Part shown: in pieces, positions 29,901-39,722 of the stretch | Numbering within the stretch: the first letter of the stretch is position 1 | Layout: every line of letters begins with the position of its first letter | Source: Laccaria trichodermophora | Lineage: Eukaryota; Basidiomycota; Agaricomycetes; Agaricales; Hydnangiaceae | DNA length: 64,000 nt | Assembly: GCA_018417955.1 (NCBI GenBank) | Contig: JACTVC010000003.1 | Span: forward strand, 2,666,001 to 2,730,000 | Direction: 5' to 3' | The notes under the pieces: model-generated | Databases searched by the model: none | The model's input: the letters and a program-made list of their open reading frames with translations, nothing else | What the model was told of the DNA's origin: nothing | Made by a program: the position numbers and the translations under genes

Positions 29901-32021
29901 ACAATTCTGGAAATGCTTTTGAACATCCCAAAGAGATGGAAGGCCAAGTTTCCATCAGAGATGATACTATTTCTACTGTAGAGGAGGCAACATCTAATAA
30001 TGATGATAGTGAGGATATCTATACAGATGCAGAGTTTGATAAATTCCTTGCAGATGCAGATATCAGTCAGTTGGAATCAGATCCTGTCACCATAGCAGTA
30101 CAATCCACTCCAAGTGCCTCAAGTGCAGCTCTTGAACAACCATCTCATGAAAGTCCAAAAACACTTGCAAGCCGTGTTCTGGAAGACATATGGCATGTGA
30201 AGGACCACTTGCTCAGGCTCTTACCACAGTCTCATTCAGCTTTTAAAAAGTTCAGACTAGCCTTTGGAGAAGCCATATTTGTTTTTGATAAGAATGATCA
30301 GGCTCAAATTAAAGCATTTCTTGAAAGAAATGGTCAAACATGGGATCAGGCTCTCAAAAGAAATCCAGGGAAAATTTATAGAAGATGTCGGAGATACATC
30401 CCTCCTCCAGATATTCTAACTCCAGTTCTTAGAACATTGTTTGAGTGTTGGAAAGATGTTCCTTGTGCCCTTGATCCATCAAATGGGAAACTGTTCTCAG
30501 CTGCTGCATGGCGTCAAGCTCAAAATACACTAAAATCTGCAGAAGATGGCCTGATGTCTGACCCCCCAGGAATTCCACTCTATTATGATATGGGTGTAGA
30601 TAAAGATGGATTACACTGTTATCATACTGTTCAGGGGACAAATTCTGTTGAAGGAAATATTCATATGCCACTTCGAAGAATGTTTGGATCACTTCATGCT
30701 TCTCCTGAGCTCTCAGATGCACTTCTATGCAACAGTCGTGATAGAAGGAATACTACAGTAAGTTGCACAATTTATTTGAACCTAACTTCAGTTTCTCATT
30801 CATTGTCAGGTTGGTCATTACAACCGTACTGGTAAAAAATGGAGTGGTCATCATGATACATACAGGTCTGATGAAATTGTGGAACTTGCAGCTGATGTGG
30901 GAATTTCACCATCTTTTCCAATCCCTGAAATTTTGTCAACTTGCATTGCTACAAAGGAATCTTTTGGAATTATTCCAGTTCCAGAAAAAATTGCTGAAGA
31001 ACTTGGTTTTGAAAGAAGGGAGGAACCTACTTATGAAGTAAATGATAAAGGAAACCTTCTTCATCGAGGAATGCCTGTTAACACACTCACACGGTTGTCA
31101 ACAAACCCATCACCTCCTCATGATTATCTAGCAGAGCGCCAAATGACTGCCCATGCAGTGGTTCCAATTCACACAACTGGTGAATTTAAGTTGTTCAATG
31201 ACATGATGAGGTCTGAGAGATTTTACAAGAAAGATCAAAGAAGGGTTGCAGCAAAGGTTTCACAATCTGTGGACTTCACTGCCTTTGCAAAGGAATGGAC
31301 AGTTCATGTTCATCTTGCTGCTGCTGAGAATCAGGATAAGAACAATAAAATCTACTATAAGCTTCCAGAACAACTTGAGAAACACCATCAAGCATGGGTA
31401 AAAACTCGAGGAGAGAATGCAACACTCTCAAATACAGAAAAAATGAGAGAGAAGTTTACAAAAATTGTAACAAGTATAAGCCGACAAGCTATAGTTCTTC
31501 CAGCTATTGAATTCCCAAAGAAGAACTTGGCAGCTCGAAAGGACAAGGGAAAAGAAAAGGAAAGCACAATACAAAGTGGTATGTTTTATTAAAATATGTT
31601 TTACATCATCTCATTTCCTTCCAAAAAAGGTTCAAACAAGGGAAAGCAGAAAGAAAGTTCAATGCAAATTGATGAACAGCAAGCAGAAAGTAATGTTCCT
31701 GATCTGGTTCAAACAATATCTCAGTCAATGGAGTACATGATGGTTGACATTGATGAAGATCCAGAAGAATCTTTCTTCCAAGATGCTCCACTCCATCTGG
31801 CTCTCCAACCACCAGATTCTACTCCAAAATTTGTGCTGGGATCCTCCTCCACATCTTCAACTTCACAGATCAAAATTAATTCATCAAAACAACGTCAAAA
31901 GAAGACATGTGCTGCTTGCAGAGATGCAGGGTGCAAGCAAAGGGATAGTTGCAAAGGATCTGGAAACAGAAAATGGTGCACCTGTGTAATGACAGGTGTA
32001 CATGGAGAATCAAAGAGATAA
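26967..32021 (+). pseudogene. DDE transposase with inserted 3'-5' exonuclease-like domain, broken
   Basis: Order of parts: N-terminus MSSGHGGFRVGSGWKRKI; acidic Ser-rich linker; zinc-binding HRPRDPVFALAM...LCPTALCSGKLVRHGY...CEDCKKSF region (resembles DUF6729-type); then AALPASVLKGDHTFK (first Asp), an intron (28372-28430), LMFTDNA (second Asp), and an exonuclease-like block (28790-29400: TVNTIQLAVHKEVYVFQVTE, IIKVGYSIQETLLRLANLW, ALSDWSAITLS, LDAFNVFSMWQKL). A very acidic linker (about 29830-29890) follows, then DIWHVKDHLLRL and GTNSVEGNIHMPLRRMFGS (likely Glu). The C-terminal zinc knuckle is TCAACRDAGCKQRDSC. Introns 30758-30809 and 31579-31629 keep phase. Lesions: frame change near 27104, in-frame TGA at 28292, frame change near 28633. 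No terminal repeats were identified. Confidence 0.75.
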
Positions 32022-32187
32022 ATTTGTGTATTATATTGTGCCGAAATATTTTGAGAATTTATGTGAATTTATGCAAATTAATTTGGGTGTAGATAGCTCT
32101 TGGAATGAAATGTCATTTTATGTTGTCTAGATGCAGCACCATAACAAGGTATATTAAGGATGATGTTGCAAAATATAAACAGGCATA
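32022..32187. other. 3' flank of the transposase; nothing else seen
   Basis: AT-rich DNA with no coding signal. No sequence matching an inverted end near 25.4-27 kb was spotted by eye. Confidence 0.3.
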
Positions 32188-32290
32188 TGGTTGAGTGGTT
32201 ATGTGTACAGTGGCTGACATGACCTTGGCCAAATGCCCGAGGTCATGAGTTCGAACCCTCAACTTGAAAAAAACTTTTTTTTTTCAAGAT
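32188..32290 (+). ncRNA. tRNA-derived SINE-like segment
   Basis: TATGGTTGAGTGGTTATG fits a polymerase III A box and GAGTTCGAACCCTC a B box about 60 nt later; a TGCCCGAGGTCATG variable-arm-like piece lies between. The run ACTTTTTTTTTTTCAAG follows, a polymerase III terminator-like signal. The acceptor stem does not close, so this is better read as a SINE head or tRNA relic than a tRNA gene. Confidence 0.45.
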
Positions 32291-32603
32291 CACCTCCAGA
32301 CATAAGACATGAGCCTTATCTCCGCCTCAAAGTGCCAATCTATGTTGTTGACCGAGCCCTTGTGATCACACTCAACGTCCGTGGTACGTCATACTTTCCT
32401 CAAATTCCTTTGTCTAGTAGCCTTTTTATTAATAGAGCCCTCGCGACACGCGCCGAAATGGCAATGCACAGGGAGCTTCAACCCGCATTGGAACGATTAT
32501 CCACCATGCCACCGCACTATGTAAGTATAAGTAGGTGGCCCATGTAAGGTGAACATATCAGAAAAACCACATTCAAATCTTTTGCTCCTCGCCTCCGAGT
32601 CTC

Positions 32604-33185
32604 ATGTTTTCAGTGACGCTTCACGAGTTTCGCCAAGCAATTATCTCAGCGGTGTGGATGATCATTCTATCCATCATCCCACCAGACTTAGTACGGATTG
32701 GAGCACTACTGCTGGGTGGTGTGATATGTCTCTGTAATGTTGCGCACGCCATGCGTCCACAAGTCCTCATGGAAAAGCTGCGACTTCGACTTCTGATCCT
32801 AGAGGGAAAACTCCAGGACACCGTCGATAGTGGGATTATTCATCAGTCAGATACAAATTTCACTGCTCAAATCGAGAGGAACATGGGAAGGTGAGTATGG
32901 GTGTTGTTTCATAAAATAATATACTTAGGATGACCACGACAGACTTCGATACAGGACCTTCGAGCTCCACGAGAGGACGCTTTTAACGTCGGAGGGAATT
33001 TTACAAGAGATAAAGGCTGTCTGGAAGGGTCACTCATTCGATATTAATGCGTGCATTCGGGATGTGAAAGCATCGGAAAGGGACCTCGAGGTATGTACTT
33101 CGGATATGTTGCTTTTCCCAATTTATAAAATGCGCAGATAAACCGCGCAAAAATTCTGAAGAACCGGTATCATTCATGGAGGTGA
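32604..33185 (+). CDS. Three-exon hydrophobic/helical protein family, copy 2
   Basis: Intact paralog of the genes at 5.9, 42.0, 46.3 and 53.1 kb. Exons 32604-32890, 32943-33090 and 33138-33185 splice in phase to about 160 residues. Start MFSVTLHEFRQAII. Two hydrophobic segments follow (VWMIILSIIP; VRIGALLLGGVICLCNVAHA), then a helix LRLRLLILEGKLQDTVDSGI, then LRYRTFELHERTLLTSEG with DINACIRDVKASERDLE, and the conserved end INRAKILKNRYHSWR. This copy and copy 1 are closest (both keep RYRTFEL and GHS), while the other three form a second subgroup (RYMTFEL, GLSLEI). Function unknown. Confidence 0.8.
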
Positions 33186-33779
33186 CGGCGGTACTGAATG
33201 CATACCAGAATATCCATAATCCTTTACTGTCCCATTACTCCGATGCTTCGTCGCAGCCTTGTCTCAGCTTTCGATCTTCCAGTACTCGCTAGATTACAAC
33301 CATATCCATCACCGTGTCTTGTTGTTTCGCATGATTTGGGCATTCTATTCTCATTTTTGTTTCGGTGTCGATTAGGTGAATTGTTTAATGCGTTAGTATC
33401 GAAATTCAACTGGATTAGAACACAACTGGGGGAGCAATCAGAACCTCCAATGTCACCCAGCTCGAGGGAAGCCTTCACAGCGTGCTTGCAACACGTATGA
33501 GGGGCGGACTTTACAGGATCTTTGATTTCCCATCGTAAAGATGAGTTTTCTCGTAGACTAGAGCCGTGATTATGCAAAGTGAGGTGCAAGTGATCTGGCA
33601 TCATCGTTGTTGCTGGTGACAGAGGTATGTTTGGTTTGTGTCTGGAGGTGTTTGGCCGTGGTTCGCCTGTGCGGGCCGAAAGCAGAAGGCAGGCCGACAG
33701 CAACAAACAGAAACGTGCAGGCGCCCATGTCAACCGCTATCGTTCACTTTCTGTTTAATCAACGTTAATCAACGGTGTG
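33186..33779. other. No supported gene
   Basis: Downstream DNA faintly resembles the 3' flanks of family copies 3 and 4 (CCCATTACTCC against CCCTTCCCATTGC), suggesting an old shared duplication. No protein was recognised. Confidence 0.3.
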
Positions 33780-33818
33780 GCGGGAGCAACGTGAGTGGAT
33801 CAGAACTCGAACCATATC

Positions 33819-34190
33819 GGGATGCCGACATATATCATATCTGGACAATTTCAAGGCCAGACGATTCGTGTTGAGCTGGAGGAGCTGCAGAAGGCGGAGC
33901 GGGGCAGAAAGTATACTCGCTGGCTTGACCATCGTGTCGATGATGATTTATCGTCACCCAGGTATGCAAGAGTTGATCGGCGTCCACCCGATCCCCCCCT
34001 GCCAGTGCCGTCCTGCTGCGTGTGTTTGAAGTAAATCACACAGATTCCGGAAGGCAATGGGAGAGGAAAATAAAGGCGGAGAGCATAAGGAACATTGGAA
34101 AGTTCAGTGATGCATGCATTCGTCGACGAGATATTGATACCACAAAGTTCGAGATGGGTTCGTACTATCGAGTTGTGAGCCGTTGTGAGT
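33819..34190 (+). CDS. Possible small gene of unknown function
   Basis: A protein-like frame begins MPTYIISGQFQGQTIRVELE and continues ELQKAERGRKYTRWLDHRVD. A further plausible peptide (HTDSGRQWERKIKAES, KFSDACIRRRDIDTTKF) lies in another frame after about 34025. An intron (GTATGC at 33961 to CACAG at about 34042) could link the two, but the phases I tried do not join cleanly. Part of the second piece (GATATTGATACCACAAAG) is repeated at 36086, inside the 2.0-kb duplication. Not recognised; it may be a relic. Confidence 0.3.
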
Positions 34191-34244
34191 TTACTACTGT
34201 TCTTTGTATACTTCTGCGACTTTTCTCGCACTGCTTTGCAAGGA

Positions 34245-34982
34245 CTACTTTTTATGAGGATGGTGGTCCCCATACCCCAAATCAATCCCCTTCAAAATCC
34301 ACGCATACGGATCCGGCGTATCAGGCTTGGGCACCTCCTCCGCAACCTCCTTTTCCTCCTCAACAACATCTTTATCAAAATAAACCCTTGCAAACTCAGC
34401 AGCTAGATCGATACCACTCGTTATGCCAGCCGCGCTCCAAACCTTCCCATCCTTCACCCATCGCCGGTCACCCACCCAGTGTACGTTATGGTCCAGCTGT
34501 CCAGACTGCGCGAGGTGTTTCAACGCCTTCTTGTTGGATGCTACGCGGAGGTGGTTCAGGATGCCTGTGCGAGCTAGGAGAATGCTCCCCGTGCATACTG
34601 TCAAAAACCTGACTTTGGGGTCTGCGAATCGCGTCTGCACGAACTCTGTGAACTCGGGCGGAACGGGCGTGCTAGGTGAATTTCCAGGCATGAGGACATA
34701 ATCGACACGTGGGCAAGTAGCGAACGTGTGCGTGGGTGGTTGCTTTGGCCCAGAGGACGGGGGAATAGGGTCGAGCGTGGACGCGACATAGTACCATGTC
34801 AGAATGGGCGCCTTTGCGACAAGTGCTGGGTCGGCGCCCCTTCCGCGCAGTCGCGCTTGGGTGTGGTCGTTTAAATAGTCGACTGGCCCGGCTGCGTCGA
34901 GCCATTGAAAACCTGGGAGGAGGATGACTGCGAAGGAGAGATTGGGGGGCGAGATGTGGTGCTCATGTGTGGTAGATGCCAT
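34245..34982 (-). CDS. DJ-1/PfpI family protein, copy A
   Basis: Class-I glutamine-amidotransferase-like fold of the DJ-1/PfpI superfamily; 245 residues, intronless. Visible landmarks: LSFAVILLPGFQWLDAAGPV (strand 1 and loop), APILTWYYVASTLDPI, HTFATCPRVDYVLMPG, FADPKVRFLTVCTGSILLA (nucleophile elbow, Cys in CTGS), LNHLRVASNK, HNVHWVGDRRWVKDGKVWSA, and AGITSGIDLAAEFARVYFD. The His after NV and the following pattern fit the isonitrile-hydratase or AraC-N-like subgroup, but the substrate cannot be read from this. The N-terminus MASTTHEHH lacks a signal peptide, so it is probably cytosolic. It is closely similar to copy B at 36261-36998. Confidence 0.9.
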   Translation of the reverse strand: MASTTHEHHISPPNLSFAVILLPGFQWLDAAGPVDYLNDHTQARLRGRGADPALVAKAPILTWYYVASTLDPIPPSSGPKQPPTHTFATCPRVDYVLMPGNSPSTPVPPEFTEFVQTRFADPKVRFLTVCTGSILLARTGILNHLRVASNKKALKHLAQSGQLDHNVHWVGDRRWVKDGKVWSAAGITSGIDLAAEFARVYFDKDVVEEEKEVAEEVPKPDTPDPYAWILKGIDLGYGDHHPHKK

Positions 34983-35234
34983 GGTAGGGGCTCTTTCGAA
35001 AAACGATGTTCAGCCAACGTTGGTGTTTTTATACAACCATTGAACCCCAGCGCTCCTCCGGCGCTGAAAGGAAGACCTTCCATCGGTTTCGCGGTCGAAA
35101 GAAGCCACCGGCGTCGTATAATTCCGAGATGCTAATCGCAGCAAGTTGACAGCGAGTCAGCGACCCGTGATGCCACGTCTACACACTCCAAGGAACGGGG
35201 GTGCTGCTGACCAACTTCTGAACATCAGCTGGAC

Positions 35235-35575
35235 ATGTTATCCAAAGCCCGAATATTCAGAAACTCAGAGGTATTGAGCAGGGCAGGGATAGAGACGACA
35301 TCTAATCTAATCTACTTTTCGTGCGACTACAGTAAGCCAAAGGATCAGTTTTTTGGGATCGATCTCAATCACAACAATTCCTCGCTTAGGATGTCCCAGC
35401 CAGTCGGCAAGCCCCACCCACTCACAGACCACACCAAGTATTCAACTAACCTCCACCAGAATGGCCCTCCTTTGGTGTACGACAAAATCAACCTTCTGGA
35501 CTCAGCCAAGGGTCCTCATGATGCTGGTGTTGAGATGCAGGAATCCCCATCGAGTGCTTGGCGATACTCTTGAAG
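35235..35575 (+). pseudogene. Truncated ADE17 5' end (duplicate)
   Basis: The stretch repeats the leader and first two exons of the intact ADE17 at 37440: ATGTCCCAGCCAGTCGG, an intron-like spacer, then GTGTACGACAAAATCAACC and GCCAAGGGTCCTCATGATGC. It breaks off after the piece matching the RDAGIPVE region (AGGAATCCCCATCGAG). No further ADE17 exons follow, so it cannot make an enzyme. Confidence 0.8.
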
Positions 35576-36084
35576 CGTCACCGAAAACATGAGAGGAGAG
35601 CAAGAGCTTTGAACGTAGTTTTTCTGGTATGCTCAACTTTAAATATCCTACATGGGCCACTTACATCGTGCAGTTATGAATAGATTCCGGAATCCTTATC
35701 CGGAAGCGTGGCCTGCACTTGGTTGCTTAGCCGCTAAGCAATCGGCAATCATTTCAATATCTTTCCGTCCTACGCGGTTACGACAGGCTTAGGGCACAGT
35801 GCGTACGACAGAACGTTGAGATTTGTTTTTCTCAAGCACTGCATTCTATAGATGGCGTCCTATATGGGAACCAATGGCGTCCCACACGGGAACCAATGTC
35901 GTCCCACACGGGAACCATTGGCGTCCTAGATTGTAGATGGGAACCAATGGCGTCCAAGTAGAACGTAAGCCCAAAAAAAGATTATTGGTGTCCGATGAAG
36001 GCAACCTTCGGCCACAACGCCTGAAGCTACCACTGGTCCCTGGAACTGTAATTCGTGAGATGGATGCATGAATTTTATCGATGA
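35576..36084. repeat. Spacer with a 24-bp minisatellite
   Basis: From about 35850 to 35955 the unit GGCGTCCCACACGGGAACCA is repeated four to five times with small changes (24-33 bp period, the last spacing enlarged by TAGATTGTA). The remaining DNA shows no gene. Confidence 0.7.
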
Positions 36085-36260
36085 GATATTGATACCACAA
36101 AGCTCGAGACTTATCGAGTTGTGAGTTCGCTACATAGCACTGGGAACGATGCCAAGAGTCCATTGCATTCGGTCTCAATCGGTCCAGTCAAGGTAACTTT
36201 ACATGATGATATCTTTGTACTTATACTTACTACGGCATCACCCTCACCGTTTTGCAAGGG

Positions 36261-36998
36261 CTACTTTTTATGAGGATGGTGGTCCCCATACCCCAAATCA
36301 ATCCCCTTCAAAATCCACGCATACGGATCTGGCGTATCAGGCTTGGGCACCTCCTCCGCGATCTCCTTTGCATCCTCAACCACATCTTTATCAAAATAAA
36401 CCCTCGCAAACTCAGCAGCTAGATCGATACCACTCGTTATCCCAGCCGCGCTCCATACCTTCCCATCCTTCACCCACCGCCGATCCCCCACCCAGTGTAC
36501 CTTGTGGTCCAGCTGTCCAGACTGCGCGAGGAATTTCAACCCCCTCTTGTTGGACGCTACGCGGAGGTGGTTCAGGATGCCCGTGGGAGCTAGGAGAAGG
36601 CTTCCCGTGCATACTGTCAAAAACCTGACTTTGGGGTCTGCAAATCGCGTCTGCACGAACTCTGTGAACTCGGGCGGGACGGCGTAGGGGATTTCATTTC
36701 CAGGCATGAAGACGTAATCGACATGTGGGCAAGTAGCGAATGTGTGCGTGGGTGTTTGCTTTGGCCCCGAGGACGCGGAAATGGGGTCGAGCGTGGACGC
36801 GACGTAGTACCACGTCAGAATGGGCGCCTTTGCGACAAGTGCTGGATCAGAGTTTATTGCGCGCAGCTTCGCTTGGCTGTGGTTGTTCAGATAGTCGATT
36901 GGCCCGGCGACATCGAGCCACTGGTAACCTGGGAGGAGGATGATTGCGAAGGAGAGATTGGGGGGCGAGGTGTGGTGCTCATGTCTGGTAGATGCCAT
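36261..36998 (-). CDS. DJ-1/PfpI family protein, copy B
   Basis: A 245-residue intronless paralog of copy A with the same landmarks: LSFAIILLPGYQWLDVAGPI, APILTWYYVASTLDPI, HTFATCPHVDYVFMPG, VRFLTVCTGSLLLAPTGI (nucleophile Cys in CTGS), KVHWVGDRRWVKDG, AGITSGIDLAAEFARVYFD, and the identical C-terminus GYGDHHPHKK. Differences from copy A are scattered and conservative, so both copies are probably functional. Its start is about 440 bp from the divergent ADE17 start, giving the two genes a shared upstream region, as the truncated arrangement around copy A also shows. Confidence 0.9.
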   Translation of the reverse strand: MASTRHEHHTSPPNLSFAIILLPGYQWLDVAGPIDYLNNHSQAKLRAINSDPALVAKAPILTWYYVASTLDPISASSGPKQTPTHTFATCPHVDYVFMPGNEIPYAVPPEFTEFVQTRFADPKVRFLTVCTGSLLLAPTGILNHLRVASNKRGLKFLAQSGQLDHKVHWVGDRRWVKDGKVWSAAGITSGIDLAAEFARVYFDKDVVEDAKEIAEEVPKPDTPDPYAWILKGIDLGYGDHHPHKK

Positions 36999-37439
36999 GG
37001 TTGGGGCTCTTTTGACAAACGATGGTCACCCAACGTTGGTGTTTTTATACAGCCATTGAACCCCAGCGCTCCTCCGGCGCTGAAAAGAAGACCTTCCATT
37101 GGTCTCGTGGTTGGCAGAAACCACGGGCGTGGTATAATTCCGCGATGCTAATGGCAGTAAGTTGACAGCGAGTCAGCGACCCGTGATGCCACATTATATT
37201 AATTACACACTGGGCTGCTGACCTGCACAAGTTCTGAACATCAGCTGGAGAAACTCACAGATAGCAGAAGACAGTCGTGGTAAACAGAAAAAGCCAGTAT
37301 TGAAAGAGGAGATAACATCTAATCTAATCTACTTTTGATCCCGACTTCGATAAGATAAATGATCAGTTTTTCCTTGGAATCGATCTCAACCACATACTGG
37401 ACTCGTACACCTCTAGATCTCTCACAATTCCTCGCTCAG

Positions 37440-39633
37440 ATGTCACAACCCATCGGTAAGCTCTAGCCACTCACAAACTACGTAAATCATCCAACTTACC
37501 CCCATCCAAACAGCCCTACTTTCAGTGTACGACAAAACTGATCTGCTGGACTTCGCCAAGGGTCTTCACGATGCTGGTGTCCGATTGTTAGGATCTGGAG
37601 GAACAGCAAAGAAAATAAGAGACGCAGGGATCCCTGTCGAGTACGCTCTGTCTCCCTTTCATTCACTGATCCTTCTTCTTACGACGATGGGAAAAGGGAC
37701 GTATCGGACATCACCAAAGCCCCAGAAATGCTAGGCGGGCGCGTCAAAACGCTTCACCCTGCCGTACACGGTGGTTCGTATCCCTCTCCTACCTATTTAT
37801 CTGTCTAAATTGCTCAACAAATGAACAAACGACAGGAATCCTCGCACGCAACATTCCATCGGACTCAGAGGACCTCAAAGCGCAAAACATCTCTCCAATC
37901 TCCATCGTCGTCTGCAACCTCTACCCATTCACCGAAACGATCGCCAAGCCAAACTGTACCCTCGCAGACGCAGTTGAGGAAGTCGATATTGGTGGAGTGA
38001 CGCTCCTCCGTGCTGCAGCCAAAAACCACGAGCGCGTCTCTGTCCTCTCCGATCCGAAAGACTACAAGACCTTCCTCGGCGCGTGGAAAGATGGGAAAGG
38101 AGACGTGGGGCAGGGGCTGAGAGCGTCTCTTGCGCTCAAGGCGTTCGAGATGACCGCGCGGTACGATGAGGCGATCAGCGGATATTTCAGAGAACAGTAC
38201 GCTAGCGCCGAGCTGCCTGCTGAGAAACTGGCTGGGCCAGTACAGAGAATCGCGTTGAGGTATGGTGCGAACCCGCATCAGAAGCCTGCGCAAGCGTATG
38301 TTACTGAGGGGGAGCTTCCGTTCAAAGGTGGGTCGACATTCAATTGGAATGTGAGTACTGATTTGATAAACTTCGGCAGTATTGAGCGGATCGCCTGGAT
38401 ACATTAACCTCCTCGACGCGCTCAATTCCTACGCTCTGGTCAAAGAACTCCAAGAAGCCCTTGATCTCCCGGCCGCCGCGTCCTTCAAGCACGTCTCACC
38501 CGCTGGTGTGGCCGTCGGCGTCGAGCTCACAGAGACCGAGAAGAAGGTTTACGGAGTCGACGACCTCAAGGAACCTTTGACTCCACTTGCTTCTGCGTAT
38601 GCTAGAGCGCGAGGTACGTTTCTCATCATTGCCTTGTAGAGCTCACTCAAACCCAACCAACCAATTAGGTGCGGATCGCATGTCCTCCTTTGGCGACTTT
38701 ATCGCCCTTTCGGCTCCATGCGACCTCGCTACTGCACGCATCATCTCGCGCGAAGTGTCCGATGGGATTATCGCGCCTGGATATGCCGATGAGGCGCTCG
38801 ACGTGTTGAAGAAAAAGAAGGCTGGGAAATACTGTGTTCTTCAGGTCAGTGCCACATCCTCTTCGTGCGGCAGATCGGAAACAAACGAGTGGACACAGAT
38901 CGATCCAAGCTATGTCCCCCCCAGCATTGAAACGAAGCAGGTGTACGGTATCCACCTCCAGCAAAGGAGGAACGATTGTAAGATCGAGTCTTCCCTCTTC
39001 CAGAACATCGTCACCAAGAACAAGGAGGTCCGTCTATATGTGTTTTGTCCCCACCCACTTTACTAACATAATCATTCCCAGCTCCCATCAAGCGCAGTCA
39101 CAGACCTCATCGTTGCCACACTCGCTTTGAAATACACGCAATCTAACAGCGTCGCGTACGCCTTCCATGGATCCATCATCGGCATCGGGGCAGGCCAACA
39201 ATCGCGCATCCACTGTACCCGTCTCGCAGGCGGGAAAGCCGATCTCTGGTGGCTCCGCCACCACCCACGCGTCCTCGCTCTCCCCTTCAAAAAGGGGGTA
39301 AAACGCGCAGAGAAAGCAAACGCCATCGACCTGTTCGTCAGCGGAGAAGTGCTGGAGGGCGGGGAGAAGGAACAGTGGGAGTGCTTGTTCGAGGGCGAGG
39401 TGCAAGCGTTGGAGGAGGAGGAAAAGAAGGAGTGGGCGAGTAAGTTGGAAGGGGTTGCGTGTTCTAGCGATGCGTTCTTCCCGTTCCCGGATAATGTGCA
39501 TCGTGCACGGAAGAGCGGGGTGAGGTACCTTGCGGCCCCAAGTGGGAGTGTCATGGATGAGGAGTGCGTCAAGGCGGCGGATGAGCATGGAATTGTGTTT
39601 GCGCATACGTCGTTGAGGTTGTTCCACCATTAA
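37440..39633 (+). CDS. ADE17: Bifunctional AICAR transformylase / IMP cyclohydrolase
   Basis: Carries out the last two steps of de novo purine synthesis: formyl transfer to AICAR, then ring closure to IMP. Exon 1 is MSQPI; exon 2 [20 protein letters not shown] through [19 protein letters not shown] (MGS-like cyclohydrolase domain). Then come [56 protein letters not shown] (cyclohydrolase landmarks), [49 protein letters not shown] (transformylase Lys-His), [54 protein letters not shown] and [10 protein letters not shown] near the end. The order and length (roughly 590-600 codons after removing about seven introns) match the family. All exon joins examined keep phase. It converges on the nucleotidase gene 90 bp downstream. 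Fragments of its 3' end recur at 45.0 and 50.0 kb. Confidence 0.95.
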
Positions 39634-39722
39634 TTAGAGGTTAAAGTGGGGACGAGCTAAAAAGAGGAAACAAGGGAATGTATTTGTGTTATTTTGGTTG
39701 TTTTTATGAATGATCTATTTGA

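Larger units (their letters stand above)
34128..37640. repeat. Tandem segmental duplication, about 2.0-kb offset
   Basis: Unit 1 (about 34128-35600) and unit 2 (about 36085-37640) share the GATATTGATACCACAAAG start, a complete minus-strand PfpI-like gene, the gene's 5' flank (TTTTTATACARCCATTGAACC), the AGTTGACAGCGAGTCAGCG stretch and the first exons of ADE17. The PfpI pair starts 2016 bp apart. Only unit 2 continues into a full ADE17, so unit 1 is a copy with a truncated 3' boundary. The 35840-35960 minisatellite separates the units. Confidence 0.85.

Noticed and set aside
32188..32290. Functional tRNA gene
   Set aside because: Good A and B boxes but no closing acceptor stem; better explained as a SINE head.
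37865..38425. 186-codon minus-strand frame within ADE17
   Set aside because: Mirror frame of well-supported ADE17 exons.
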